NCBI RefSeq assembly: GCF_034676545.1
Contig: NZ_JAUCBZ010000015.1
Location: 396,001 to 460,000, forward strand
DNA: 64,000 bases
Direction: 5' to 3'
Origin: Pararhodobacter sp.
Lineage (GTDB): Bacteria > Pseudomonadota > Alphaproteobacteria > Rhodobacterales > Rhodobacteraceae
A model generated the notes under the pieces. It was not told where the DNA came from. It worked only from the letters and a program-made list of their open reading frames with translations, and searched no databases. Numbering within the stretch: position 1 is the first letter of the stretch; every line of letters begins with the position of its first letter. A program made the translations under genes and the position numbers. Shown here one piece after another: positions 9,274 through 16,782 of the stretch.

Positions 9274-9389
9274 TGCATTCCTCCCTAAACTATTATCTTA
9301 GATATTAGCTTGCTGACGCCATTGTCAATTGCTTGTTTGACCCGCCATGCAGCGATGGCTAGGAATGTCACGAGACAGGGGAGAACAGC
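9274..9389. promoter_or_regulatory. Divergent promoter region with 19-bp palindromic operator candidate
   Basis: A 116-bp gap separates the catabolic operon (minus) from the GntR regulator (plus). It holds CTATTATCTTAGATATTAG at 9290-9308, an imperfect palindrome with arms matching at 8 of 9 positions around a central base. On the minus strand a TTGACA hexamer at 9328-9323 lies 15-18 bases upstream of AT-rich -10-like sequence that overlaps the palindrome. A dimeric GntR repressor bound here would block the operon promoter. The promoter elements are inferred by eye. Confidence 0.5.
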
Positions 9390-10136
9390 GTGCTCAGACC
9401 GATCGAAACCAAAAGCATGCAGGATCTCGTCCATGACCAGCTCAGCGAGGCCCTGATGGCCGGCGCGTTCCGACCCGGCGAGATGCTGAACCTCAACGCG
9501 CTGGCCCAGTCCTTCGGCACCTCGCTGATGCCAGTCCGCGACGCGGTCCGCCGGTTGGCCGCTGACGAGGCCCTGGTCGTCGAGCCTCAACGGGGGGCCC
9601 GTGTGCGGGTGCATACGGCGGCAGAATTCGCAGAGATGTCAGAGCTGCGCGCCGAACTTGAAGGCGACCTGACCGAACGCGCCGTCCGGTCGTTGGACCA
9701 AGCGACACGTGATGCCCTGCTGGAACGGCTGGAAGGCTTGCTGAGGGCCGAGGACGCGCCTTCGGACTTCTTGCGTCTGAACCGCGACTTCTATTTCGCT
9801 CTTTATGCCGCGGCGGATCGGCCCGTCACGATGCGACTGGTGCGCAGCTTGTGGCAGCAGGTGGGGCCGGTCATCACGCTCTACCTTCAGACCGAAAGTG
9901 GATCCGATGCGATGCAGCGGTTGGCGGATTTTGGTCAGGCTTTGCGCAGCGCGCAGGCCAAGAATGCGCGCGATTTGCGTTGCGAGCAGATTATGCGCCC
10001 CTCGGCCGGTCTGTTGAGCCAGTATGACAAGGTGATGGGCACGGGCCGCCAATCCGCTGTGGACGTGGTGCTGAAATCGATTGAAGTCGGATCTGGTTCG
10101 GCGCGACGACCCGGGCGAAAGCGGCGCAATACTTGA
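9390..10136 (+). CDS. GntR family transcriptional regulator (FadR/FCD subfamily)
   Basis: 248 residues starting GTG at 9390 behind a GGGGAGA ribosome site. The N-terminal winged helix contains LNALAQSFGTSLMPVRDAVRRLAADEALVVEPQRGARV, a textbook GntR DNA-binding domain. Residues about 85-200 form an all-helical FCD ligand-binding domain (LNRDFYFALYAAADRP). It is divergent from the transporter/CoA-catabolism operon, so local repression relieved by a substrate-derived ligand is likely. The last ~35 residues are Arg/Ser-rich and unlike the family, and the gene ends just before unrecognised sequence and an IS66 remnant, so the original C-terminus may have been replaced. Confidence 0.85.
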   Translation: MLRPIETKSMQDLVHDQLSEALMAGAFRPGEMLNLNALAQSFGTSLMPVRDAVRRLAADEALVVEPQRGARVRVHTAAEFAEMSELRAELEGDLTERAVRSLDQATRDALLERLEGLLRAEDAPSDFLRLNRDFYFALYAAADRPVTMRLVRSLWQQVGPVITLYLQTESGSDAMQRLADFGQALRSAQAKNARDLRCEQIMRPSAGLLSQYDKVMGTGRQSAVDVVLKSIEVGSGSARRPGRKRRNT

Positions 10137-10259
10137 CCACGCCTTCGGGATGCCGGCGTTCAGGTGCTGTTGCACTGCTCCCCAACCTTGGACCGCCCGT
10201 TTCCGATCTTCGCGGAGCTGGTAGTCGATGACAGCGCGTCCGCGGCACCGGTGGCATTC

Positions 10260-10448
10260 GCCCTGGCCGTCCCACCAGATGATCTTGATCAGATCACCGC
10301 GCCGACCGCGGAAGACGAACATGTGCCCGGCGAACGGGTCCTGCTTCAGAACCGTCTCGGCCTGGGCCGCGAGCGTGGTTAACCCGCGCCGCATGTCTAT
10401 CACGCCTGCCGCCAGCCACACGCGGGTGTTTGCCGGGACCGGGATCAT
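10260..10448 (-). pseudogene. IS66 family TnpB (orf2), truncated
   Basis: From ATG 10448 the protein begins MIPVPANTRVWLAAGV and continues with the TnpB core MRRGLTTLAAQAETVL, FVFRGRRGDLIKIIWWDGQG. After about 63 residues the similarity stops and unrelated sequence follows; a full TnpB is about 115 residues. The element is therefore broken inside this gene and no tnpC transposase follows. The start overlaps the end of the upstream orf1 by 4 bases, as is usual in IS66. Confidence 0.8.
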
Positions 10449-10810
10449 CCGGACAGGCCCCGGATCAGCCGGGCCAGCGCCTCGGGATCATAGGTTCCAC
10501 TGATCCGCAGCCGGTGACCATCCGCTTTGTCGATCTCGATCGCGCCCGCCGCAGGCACCGGATCAGCGGCGGCTCCGTCATCGTCGTGCATGGGCCGATC
10601 GACGATCTCGACGGGAAGGAAACAGGCCTCATCCGGCTCCGCCGAGGGCTCCGGCGCATACCTAGGGTCGCGCAGCCACTTGAAGATCAGGTTGGTGTTC
10701 ATCGCGTAGCGCTGCGCCACCCGCACCACAGACACACCCGGTGCCGTCGTCTACAAACAGATCGACCGCCTCTCCTCGTCCGTCCAAAGCCGCTTCGTCC
10801 GACGCGCCAT
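10445..10810 (-). pseudogene. IS66 family orf1 (TnpA-type HTH protein), interrupted by a nonsense codon
   Basis: Read from ATG 10810 the frame gives MARRTKRLWTDEERRSICL, then a TAG at 10753-10751, then continues in the same frame with TTAPGVSVVRVAQRYAMNTN and LIFKWLRDPRY to the stop at 10445. In intact relatives the stop position is normally a Gln codon, so a single CAG-to-TAG change explains it. A GTG at 10735 could restart the C-terminal 96 residues. Together with the truncated orf2 this shows an inactive insertion-sequence remnant. Confidence 0.75.
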
Positions 10811-10820
10811 CACGCACCCA

Positions 10821-10848
10821 TAGTGTCCACTATCGTTGGTGGACACTA
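10821..10848. repeat. Perfect 10-bp inverted repeat near the IS66 terminus
   Basis: TAGTGTCCAC at 10821-10830 and GTGGACACTA at 10839-10848 are perfect inverted copies separated by 8 bases. They lie between the orf1 start and the terminal repeat of the IS66 remnant, where the promoter of the element should be. This could be an autoregulatory site or a hairpin limiting translation from outside transcripts. Confidence 0.5.
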
Positions 10849-10987
10849 TCCGGCACTCTAAGCCCACGGCAGAGCAGTCAGCCCCGACGCTTACAGTGAA
10901 TCCGAGATTCAGCAAGTTCATTGGGAAGGGTGCGGAATTCGATCATGGCGCGATGCTGCCACAAGGCTTTTGACGTTGCCAGACGCA

Positions 10988-11011
10988 AAAGCCCGTGATT
11001 TATCAGGGGGC
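10988..11011 (-). terminator. Degenerate intrinsic terminator left of attL
   Basis: On the minus strand the region reads as a GCCC/GGGC and TGA/TCA stem around a small loop, followed by CTTTTGC. It has the same position relative to a tRNA-fMet 3' end as the clearer terminator at 61988-62013, so it is probably the original or an older copy of the rRNA-operon terminator. The stem has unpaired bases, hence moderate confidence. The rest of 10895-11106 has no supportable gene. Confidence 0.45.
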
Positions 11012-11020
11012 CTCTTCAAA

Positions 11021-11038
11021 CGTTGACCAGGCGTTGAC
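11021..11038. repeat. GTTGAC tandem motif, outer left copy (candidate integrase arm site)
   Basis: CGTTGACCAGGCGTTGAC is a pair of GTTGAC units 11 bases apart. It lies 68 bases left of the tRNA-like core at 11107, just as the copy at 62024-62041 lies 69 bases left of the core at 62111. Being outside the current element, it suggests an earlier integration at this site, or a conserved region downstream of the tRNA. Confidence 0.5.
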
Positions 11039-11106
11039 AAGAATTGGGAACGCAAGATGCCTCCCGTTCAGGAGGCTTGCAAGCATTTGATAACATGTGA
11101 TTTTTT

Positions 11107-11152
11107 GGTTGCGGGGGTAGGATTTGAACCTACGACCTTCAGGTTATGAGCC
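11107..11152. other. attL: 46-bp duplicate of the tRNA-fMet 3' end
   Basis: The 46 bases match 62111-62156 at 42 positions. They correspond to the anticodon-loop-to-acceptor part of tRNA-fMet read on the minus strand; sequence beyond 11152 no longer fits a tRNA. The four differences sit in the T-arm and are paired changes (GT/AC against AC/GT) that keep the stem, so the two copies come from different functional tRNA alleles. This marks the left boundary of the integrated element. Confidence 0.85.
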
Positions 11153-11614
11153 AAAACCTGAGCAATTCCAATGGCTGATACACTTCAATGACTTAGGCGA
11201 TAAGCGTTTGTTCTCACGTATTTTTTCGACTGCACCCGGCAACATTCGGCTTCATTCAACCGTTCTGGATTTGCCCAAAACTGCATATGTCCGTTGACTT
11301 AGCGTTGACTACCATCGGGGCAAGACCACTTAATCTAGATCGTTTAGCCGCGAGCATTGTATCAGAACCGCAACCTGTGGGTTATCTAAGATTTCAAGGA
11401 AATCGCGTCCGGCACTCAATATTCAAGGCTTGCCCCTTCGCGCATGAGGCCGCCCTCGCATTGGAGACTTTCGCCGAATCGTCGCCCGAGCCCTTCCTGA
11501 ACTAGATCCAGAACGCGCGCGCGGGTCTTGGCGAGCGACGACGACGACCGACAGATCCTTGTGGACATCCGCGCGGAAAAAGCCCCGCAAGGACGCGCTG
11601 CCGAAAGGGTAAAG
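11153..11614. other. Element left end, no supported gene; contains inner GTTGAC repeat
   Basis: This 460-bp stretch holds CGTTGACTTAGCGTTGAC at 11292-11309, nearly identical to the right-end copy at 62024-62041. Short open frames on both strands (for example 11416-11628 minus) have no recognisable family, no good ribosome site and could be a worn gene remnant. I read the area as the attL arm plus non-coding or decayed DNA. Confidence 0.45.
11292..11309. repeat. GTTGAC tandem motif, inner left copy (candidate integrase arm site)
   Basis: CGTTGACTTAGCGTTGAC differs from the right-end motif at 62024-62041 by one base. It lies 140 bases inside attL. Tyrosine integrases bind arm-type repeats flanking the core, so one copy near each end of the element is what an attP split by integration would leave. 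No binding data can be inferred beyond position and identity. Confidence 0.5.
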
Positions 11615-13231
11615 CTATCTGTCCCCAATGGTAATTCTTAGGCTTCTTCCAGACTCGCCTTCTACCCACTCCTTTTGGGGATAGACAACGAAACCGTTGC
11701 TCGAGTTCTTGCTTGAACTAAACTCGCCAGAAAAAATTGGATGCAAGCACAATTCATCTTCGACACTTAGTGAAAGTCTTCCAGGCATTGCATACTCAAA
11801 CTCTGACTCTGCATAGATTCCGGTACGATTCTTAACTCGACCAACTGCCCCAATTTCAACCAACATCGTCTTGAATTCTCGAAAATCCAATTCTTCATTC
11901 GCCTTGTCAAAAACCACCTTGCCATGACGATTGTAGACACGATGCAAATCGCCATCTGAGAAAGTGCGATGCAGCTCCGGAAGACAGTTCTTTGCGAGCT
12001 CATAGGCCAGCGGATACTTGTGCTCATATGCTGTGAATACTTCTTCACACAGTGTACTTTCGACGCTGGTGATGGCCCTAACTATATCTTGCCCAGATAC
12101 TTGACTCAGGCCTCCTAATTTTCCATTCGCCCGATAGAACATTGTGTTCAGGATCAAAATCGCCTGCCTCGGTAGCAACTGAGTATGCCGCATCAAGTAT
12201 GTAATGGTTGGCTCTTCAAGCCCGATTCCATTGGTTAGCGATTGAGGCAGGAGGCTATGAATTGTCTTTAAGCTTCCAGACCGGTCATAGCCATTGAGCT
12301 TCAATTTATCATACGTCGTCCGATCATATAGTCTGTTGAATATCTGATACCGCCACGCGATTACGCCAAAGATCTCTGAGGCTAGCCATTGGAGCAGAAG
12401 ATTTCTATTGAAGTCCTTTAGTGGGTTCTTCGAACACTTGCGAACCTCGAAATAACTTTCAGCGGGAAGGCACAGCCTTATGCTCCGTCTTTGGTCTCCG
12501 AACTCACCAACGCACTTCAATAGCCCCCCCATGACATGTTTTTTTTCGGGAATACTCAGGTGATAATCTTCAATACTATCAATTATAATGATTGCAGTTT
12601 CGTCAGATTCGGACAAATACCTGTCGAGCTCATCTTTTGCTGGGACATAGCCCGAGTCACTATTATTCAGTGCCTCGAGGAACGCACTAATCACGAATGA
12701 CGCCACTCCATTGCCAAGGTTTTCCGCCTTGTTTCGGAATGCTCCCATTACGCCGACAAGAGTTGATTCGATTGGGATTTTGGTTTGAGCCAAATACTTT
12801 TTTATTGGACTTAGCTTTGCCCCAGGATGTTTCTTGCACAGCTCAACCATGAGCAATGTATTGAAAAAAACCTTCCAGATTTTCGCGATTGACTCTACAT
12901 ACTGCCCATCTGCCCCTTTATTTGGAAAGGCGATTGCCTGTATCGTAGCAAGTGCCTCTTCGGGCTGGACATTCAGAATGTACGTATGCTCATCTATGAA
13001 TTTCGTATTCGATGTAATGGTTGTTTTCCCTGATCCCCTGCGGCCAATTATAATTCTTGGATTACTTCGATATTCTTGCGAAAAGACGTTATCGTCATTG
13101 AAGAGTACAAATCGAGAGTAATCATCTTTGACTAATTTTGCGTTCTCAGGTCCAAATGGTTGTTCATTATTGACGTAAGCCTTAAGTGTTTCACACTGAC
13201 GTTCCGTAAGCCGATCAAGTATTGAATTCAT
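11615..13231 (-). CDS. P-loop ATPase, putative defence protein
   Basis: 538 residues with Walker A GRRGSGKTT (63-71) and a Walker B-like AIIIIDSIED (213-222), followed by a helical region and a conserved-looking LLPRQAILILN segment. This layout resembles stand-alone large P-loop ATPases (Sll1717-like/KAP-like groups) often found in genomic islands, but I cannot assign a named system. It is visibly AT-richer than its surroundings, sits alone between attL and the integrase, and points toward the end of the element, a usual place for cargo. No effector domain is recognisable in the C-terminal half. Confidence 0.7.
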   Translation of the reverse strand: MNSILDRLTERQCETLKAYVNNEQPFGPENAKLVKDDYSRFVLFNDDNVFSQEYRSNPRIIIGRRGSGKTTITSNTKFIDEHTYILNVQPEEALATIQAIAFPNKGADGQYVESIAKIWKVFFNTLLMVELCKKHPGAKLSPIKKYLAQTKIPIESTLVGVMGAFRNKAENLGNGVASFVISAFLEALNNSDSGYVPAKDELDRYLSESDETAIIIIDSIEDYHLSIPEKKHVMGGLLKCVGEFGDQRRSIRLCLPAESYFEVRKCSKNPLKDFNRNLLLQWLASEIFGVIAWRYQIFNRLYDRTTYDKLKLNGYDRSGSLKTIHSLLPQSLTNGIGLEEPTITYLMRHTQLLPRQAILILNTMFYRANGKLGGLSQVSGQDIVRAITSVESTLCEEVFTAYEHKYPLAYELAKNCLPELHRTFSDGDLHRVYNRHGKVVFDKANEELDFREFKTMLVEIGAVGRVKNRTGIYAESEFEYAMPGRLSLSVEDELCLHPIFSGEFSSSKNSSNGFVVYPQKEWVEGESGRSLRITIGDR

Positions 13232-13882
13232 TCTGATTGCTCCAGCCAGCCGAGGATTTCTGATGAGAGGCTAGGGTAACAACGGTTGTCGGTCAATTTC
13301 TAAGTCTTTCCGTGATGATCGCTGCAGCAAGCCGGAGCGTGCCTTTTCACCCTGAGGCAAGATGCCAGCCAGGGAAAATGCACTCAGCTCCAATGGTGGA
13401 GCTGGACACATGGCCAATGCCACGAACTGGATCCCCCTGGCCACCGCGCCCGACAGCTATTTCGACAAGCTATCCCCCTCAGAAAAACCGATATTCGCCG
13501 CGTCAAGATGGCCCTCTCGGTCAAAGAGTTACCCCAGCCTACCACCCAGTTTGCGCAGTTTCAGAGCTCACATGTCCGCCCTTTGACGTGCGAAGTGCCC
13601 GCGTGCATTCGTCACTTCCGTCCGCTGGAACTGCTGGTGAAACAGACGCGCCTGCTGAAGATCGCGAAGGTGCTCCGCATAGTCTGCGGGGATAGTACGG
13701 GCATTCTGATCGATGAGTTTTCGATAGCCGAGTATTTCGATCGCGTGCCGCTGCATCGCGTTCGACACAAATGACCGTCTCAGATCAGCCGGAATCTGGC
13801 TGCCCACTTGGCAGATGCGACCGCTCTGGGCCGGGCGCGCGCTGCGTCTGCAAAGCAATTCATCTTGCTGCGCTGTGCTTAA
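13232..13882. other. Non-coding or unassigned stretch upstream of the integrase
   Basis: About 650 bases without a gene I can support. A minus-strand frame at 13568-13936 (122 codons) is open and partly protein-like (a helical segment with YRKLIDQNARTIPADYAEHLRDL), but it has no recognised family and no obvious ribosome site. It could be a decayed gene. Confidence 0.35.
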
Positions 13883-14000
13883 ATGCCGTCGAAGTACTCG
13901 AATGCCAGTCCTCCACCCGAATGGAGCAGGCTGCACCCATTTTCACTCACCTCAGCAGAACAAAAAGGGACCGGTACCAGCCTGCGTTTCTATCTGCCGC

Positions 14001-14022
14001 TTTATGCCACCCTGCCACCCCT
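14001..14022. promoter_or_regulatory. 22-bp repeat upstream of integrase (operator candidate, copy 1)
   Basis: An exact 22-bp match to 16180-16201. It contains the tandem core TGCCACCCTGCCACCC at 14006-14021. The repeat ends 71 bases before the integrase ATG, while the other copy ends 70 bases before the first early gene. The equal spacing suggests a shared operator or activator site controlling both transcription units. Confidence 0.55.
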
Positions 14023-14092
14023 TCGGTCGATGTTTGAGTTGAACTGCAGCGCGGATCACGCCTGTGTCACGTCAGCACGGAGGTGGTTCATC

Positions 14093-15331
14093 ATGGCGCA
14101 AAGGGAAAAGCTGACCGAAAAACTGGTCAGGGCGGCGGAGCCTCGGACGGGGATTTACCAGGTCTTCGACGAGGACGTGCGGGGGTTTTCGCTGCGCGTA
14201 TTCACATCGGGCAGCAGGAATTTCACGCTGGATTACCGGGTCAAAGGCCGCCAGCGCCGCTTCACCATCGGCAGATGGCCGGAATGGACAGTTACCGCCG
14301 CGCGCGAACAGGCCAAGGCGCTGCGTCGCATCATCGACGATGGAGGCGATCCGCTGGGCGAACGGGAAACCGGGATGTCGGCCCCCCGGATCCCCGATCT
14401 GATCGACCGCTATATCGAAACCCACCTGCCCAATCTGGCCCCGACCAACCGCACCGACCAAATTTCCATGCTGCGCAAACTGGTGCAGCCGGTCTGGAAG
14501 CACAAACTGGTCGAGGAGGTCACGCTGGATGATGTCGACAGACTGCTCGCCCAAGTGGCCAAGGGCCGCGCGCGCCCCTCCAAGGCCAAACCCAACAATC
14601 GCGCCCGCAAGCTGCAAGGATCGAAACCGACGCCGATCCGTGCCAACCGAACCGGCGAGGTCCTGCGCAAGATGTTCAACCTCGCCGTCCAGTGGAAGAT
14701 GCGTCCCGACAACCCTGCGATGGGGTTTCACCGGCGCATCGAGACCGAGCGCGAACGCTATCTGAGCATGGACGAGATTGATCGTCTGGCCAGCGCGCTG
14801 GCCGTAGCCGAGGACCAGCGCGCCGCCAACATCATACGCATGTGCATGTTGACAGGGGCCCGTCTTGGCGAAGTGCGCTGCGCGCGGTTTGAGCAGTTCA
14901 ACCTCGAGTTTGCCACATGGTCGAAGCCTGCGACCACCACCAAGCAGCGCAAGATCCACCGCCTGCCGATTTCGCCGGATGTGGCCGCCATTGTGCGCCA
15001 GAGGCAAACCGCCGTACATCGGGATTGTCCGTGGCTGTTCCCCGGCGATGTGCCGGGCCAGCCGGTCAAGGAAATCCGCTGCTTCTGGCGTCAGATCCAG
15101 ACCAAGGCTGAAATTTCGGGTGTGCGGATCCATGACCTGCGCCACACCTTCGCCTCGCTGCTGGTCAGCGGCGGCGCCTCATTGGAAATGATCGGCAAAC
15201 TGCTGGGGCATTCGCAGATGCGCACCACGCAACGCTATGCACATATGATGGACTCGCCGCTGCGGGACGGGGTCAATGCGGTCGCGGAGATGATGAAGCC
15301 GAAGTTGCGTGTTGTTCAGGGCGGGCGCTGA
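14093..15331 (+). CDS. Tyrosine-type site-specific integrase
   Basis: 412 residues. The N-terminal arm-binding domain (about 1-95, DUF4102-like, with FSLRVFTSGSRNFTLDYRV) is followed by a core-binding domain (100-210) and the catalytic domain. The catalytic residues are visible as Arg257 (TGARLGE), Lys287, His347/Arg350 (HDLRHTF), His373 (LGHS) and Tyr382 (TTQRYAHM). I chose ATG 14093, preceded by GGAGG, over the longer upstream frame. Integrases of this group use tRNA 3' ends, matching the tRNA-fMet att sites here. It would catalyse integration and, with a small directionality factor, excision. Confidence 0.92.
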   Translation: MAQREKLTEKLVRAAEPRTGIYQVFDEDVRGFSLRVFTSGSRNFTLDYRVKGRQRRFTIGRWPEWTVTAAREQAKALRRIIDDGGDPLGERETGMSAPRIPDLIDRYIETHLPNLAPTNRTDQISMLRKLVQPVWKHKLVEEVTLDDVDRLLAQVAKGRARPSKAKPNNRARKLQGSKPTPIRANRTGEVLRKMFNLAVQWKMRPDNPAMGFHRRIETERERYLSMDEIDRLASALAVAEDQRAANIIRMCMLTGARLGEVRCARFEQFNLEFATWSKPATTTKQRKIHRLPISPDVAAIVRQRQTAVHRDCPWLFPGDVPGQPVKEIRCFWRQIQTKAEISGVRIHDLRHTFASLLVSGGASLEMIGKLLGHSQMRTTQRYAHMMDSPLRDGVNAVAEMMKPKLRVVQGGR

Positions 15332-15344
15332 ACTCGCCCTGAAC
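15314..15344. terminator. Hairpin over the integrase stop
   Basis: GTTCAGGGCG at 15314-15323 and CGCCCTGAAC at 15335-15344 form a perfect 10-bp stem with an 11-base loop that contains the integrase stop codon. No clear T-run follows on either strand, so this may be a weak or Rho-assisted terminator between two convergent genes. Confidence 0.4.
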
Positions 15345-15380
15345 AGGCATCAACGCCACAGGTCAATGAGGATCGTTGGT

Positions 15381-15980
15381 CTATTGCGGCTTCTTCAGGG
15401 CCCGCCAGATCGGGCTGAGTTTGCGCCGGATCTGGCTTTCATCCGGAACGGAACCATCCTTGGCGTTTGCCACGAACCATTCCTGACCTTCAGCCACAAA
15501 ATCAGTCTGCGATTCCGGCAACCCATGTTCGAACAACCTGATCATCAGGGCCTGAAGCATCCCCTCCCAATCGTGCCGTGATGACCGCCCGGGGCTGACA
15601 TGGACCCGGTGCAGCGGATCGTACTCGTCTTCAAAGCGCTGGGCGGTTTTTGCAGTCACCAACAGATCGTCCAATTCGATAGTCACGCCTTGGGCGGGAT
15701 CGGTGATGATCTTCCATGTGTCGGTGCCCTGCGGCCGGATGCGCCAGATCAAGCAGGCCTTGGGATCCGAGCGATTGCCCCGAAACAACGGCATGACGTC
15801 CTCTGCGCAGACCACCACCAAGCCAACTTGCGGCTCGGTTCCGCTGCATTGAACCTTCCCGATGCTGGTCACGATTTCAATAATGCCTTCCGTGGCCCAC
15901 CCCACAATGTCACCAGGCGAGCACCCCCAGCGCACTGCCAAATTTTCCAACTTCCAAAAAACACGTGCCGGTAAAGCCAT
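15381..15980 (-). CDS. Conserved phage protein of unknown function, possible regulator
   Basis: 199 residues beginning MALPARVFWKLENLAVRWGCSPGDIVGWATEG, a helical N-terminus compatible with a small DNA-binding or adaptor domain; the middle is beta-rich and the C-terminus charged. I do not recognise a named family. It is the only minus-strand gene between the integrase and the early operon and is transcribed away from the early promoter region. That is where a temperate-phage repressor would be expected, and the 22-bp repeats lie on both sides of it. The repressor role is inference from position only. Confidence 0.6.
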   Translation of the reverse strand: MALPARVFWKLENLAVRWGCSPGDIVGWATEGIIEIVTSIGKVQCSGTEPQVGLVVVCAEDVMPLFRGNRSDPKACLIWRIRPQGTDTWKIITDPAQGVTIELDDLLVTAKTAQRFEDEYDPLHRVHVSPGRSSRHDWEGMLQALMIRLFEHGLPESQTDFVAEGQEWFVANAKDGSVPDESQIRRKLSPIWRALKKPQ

Positions 15981-16270
15981 CGCTACTTCCTTTTTAGGTT
16001 TTTATGAGAGGCGCGCGCGGCGTTGGTCACTGACGTGCCGAGGGTTCCCCAGCTGCACCCTGGCCGTGCAATCAAAGGTTGTTAATGCGACAGCACAACT
16101 CGCCCACGTCTTGACGGCGATAATTCGAAAAACGTCATAAAAACAAGGGGTGGCACGAAAGGCGCGTTGAATACGCCGGTTTATGCCACCCTGCCACCCC
16201 TCGTCCTCTGCTCCCCTGCCCCCGAGACGCAATCGCCCGCAATCGGGCGCAAAAGGGGAAGGAATCACGG
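15981..16270. promoter_or_regulatory. Early control region with operator repeats
   Basis: A 290-bp gap between divergent genes. It contains AGGGGTGGCA at 16146-16155, the inverted counterpart of TGCCACCCCT at 16192-16201, and a second direct TGCCACCC unit at 16185. The 22-bp segment 16180-16201 is an exact copy of 14001-14022 upstream of the integrase. I read the region as the lysogeny/early switch. No confident -10/-35 pair can be assigned. Confidence 0.55.
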
Positions 16271-16519
16271 ATGTTGGATACGCAGGACAGCAACCAGTCA
16301 GGGCCCGACATCGGCCTGCTGGAGGATTGGATCAGTCGGCATGATCTGGCGATCAGCCTCGGGGTGTCTGAGGACACGCTGTGGCGGTGGGATATGCGGC
16401 GAACCGGACCGCAAAGCATCAAACTCGGGCGCAAAGTCTATTACCGGCGCAGCACCGTGCGCAGCTGGCTCGAGGCCAGAGAACAGGCACGCAAGACAAC
16501 GTCGCGGGGTCGGCGATGA
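16271..16519 (+). CDS. Helix-turn-helix protein, excisionase/AlpA-like
   Basis: 82 residues. WISRHDLAISLGVSEDTLWRWDMRRTGPQSIKLGRKVYYRRSTVRSWLEARE is a MerR-like winged HTH of the excisionase/AlpA family (a Leu-Gly-Val-Ser turn, a Trp in the recognition helix, then a short wing). As the first gene of the early operon, 70 bases after the operator repeat, it is a good candidate for the directionality factor or an early regulator. It overlaps the next gene by 4 bases (ATGA). Confidence 0.75.
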   Translation: MLDTQDSNQSGPDIGLLEDWISRHDLAISLGVSEDTLWRWDMRRTGPQSIKLGRKVYYRRSTVRSWLEAREQARKTTSRGRR

Positions 16520-16782
16520 ACGCGCCGATGCCTCACCTGCCCCTCGTTCCGACCTCTGGCTCCGGCGACTGGATGCACGACCGCCTGACCGAGGCGCGCG
16601 GCGTCCTGGCCGACACCACGCGGCATCCGGACTCGCTAGTCATCCTGGCGGCACGTGTTGTCGTCGGCCAGACCGACGATGCCCGCGAATGCAGCGATGC
16701 CATTGACCTGCTGCGCTTGCTGGACCCTCGGCCATTGCATGTTGTCGCAGCAGCCGCCTTCCCGAAGGGCGGTGCCGCATGA
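16516..16782 (+). CDS. Small conserved early phage protein, unknown function
   Basis: 88 residues starting MNAPMPHLPLVPTSGSGDWMHDRLTEARGVL at 16516. The C-terminal half looks helical and Ala/Leu-rich. I recognise no domain. It is coupled on both sides by 4-base overlaps, between the HTH gene and the VRR-NUC gene, so it is co-expressed with early DNA functions. Confidence 0.6.
   Translation: MNAPMPHLPLVPTSGSGDWMHDRLTEARGVLADTTRHPDSLVILAARVVVGQTDDARECSDAIDLLRLLDPRPLHVVAAAAFPKGGAA

Larger units (their letters stand above)
10260..10894. mobile_element. IS66 family insertion sequence remnant (one end only)
   Basis: The right boundary is an IS66-type terminal repeat: on the minus strand the sequence from 10894 reads GTAAGCGTCGGGGCTGACTG, with the conserved GTAAGCG tip. 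Orf1 and the first half of orf2 follow inward. The other terminus and the large tnpC gene are missing, so the element is truncated at about 10260. The sequence to the left (10137-10260) belongs to something else that I cannot identify. No matching target duplication is visible for lack of the second end. Confidence 0.72.

Noticed and set aside
14072..15145. A 357-codon minus-strand frame opposite the integrase
   Set aside because: It mirrors the integrase coding frame, has no family similarity, and the plus strand carries all catalytic residues of a tyrosine recombinase.
16002..16268. Minus-strand frame of 88 codons in the early control region
   Set aside because: It spans the operator repeats and divergent promoter area and has no protein-like conservation.
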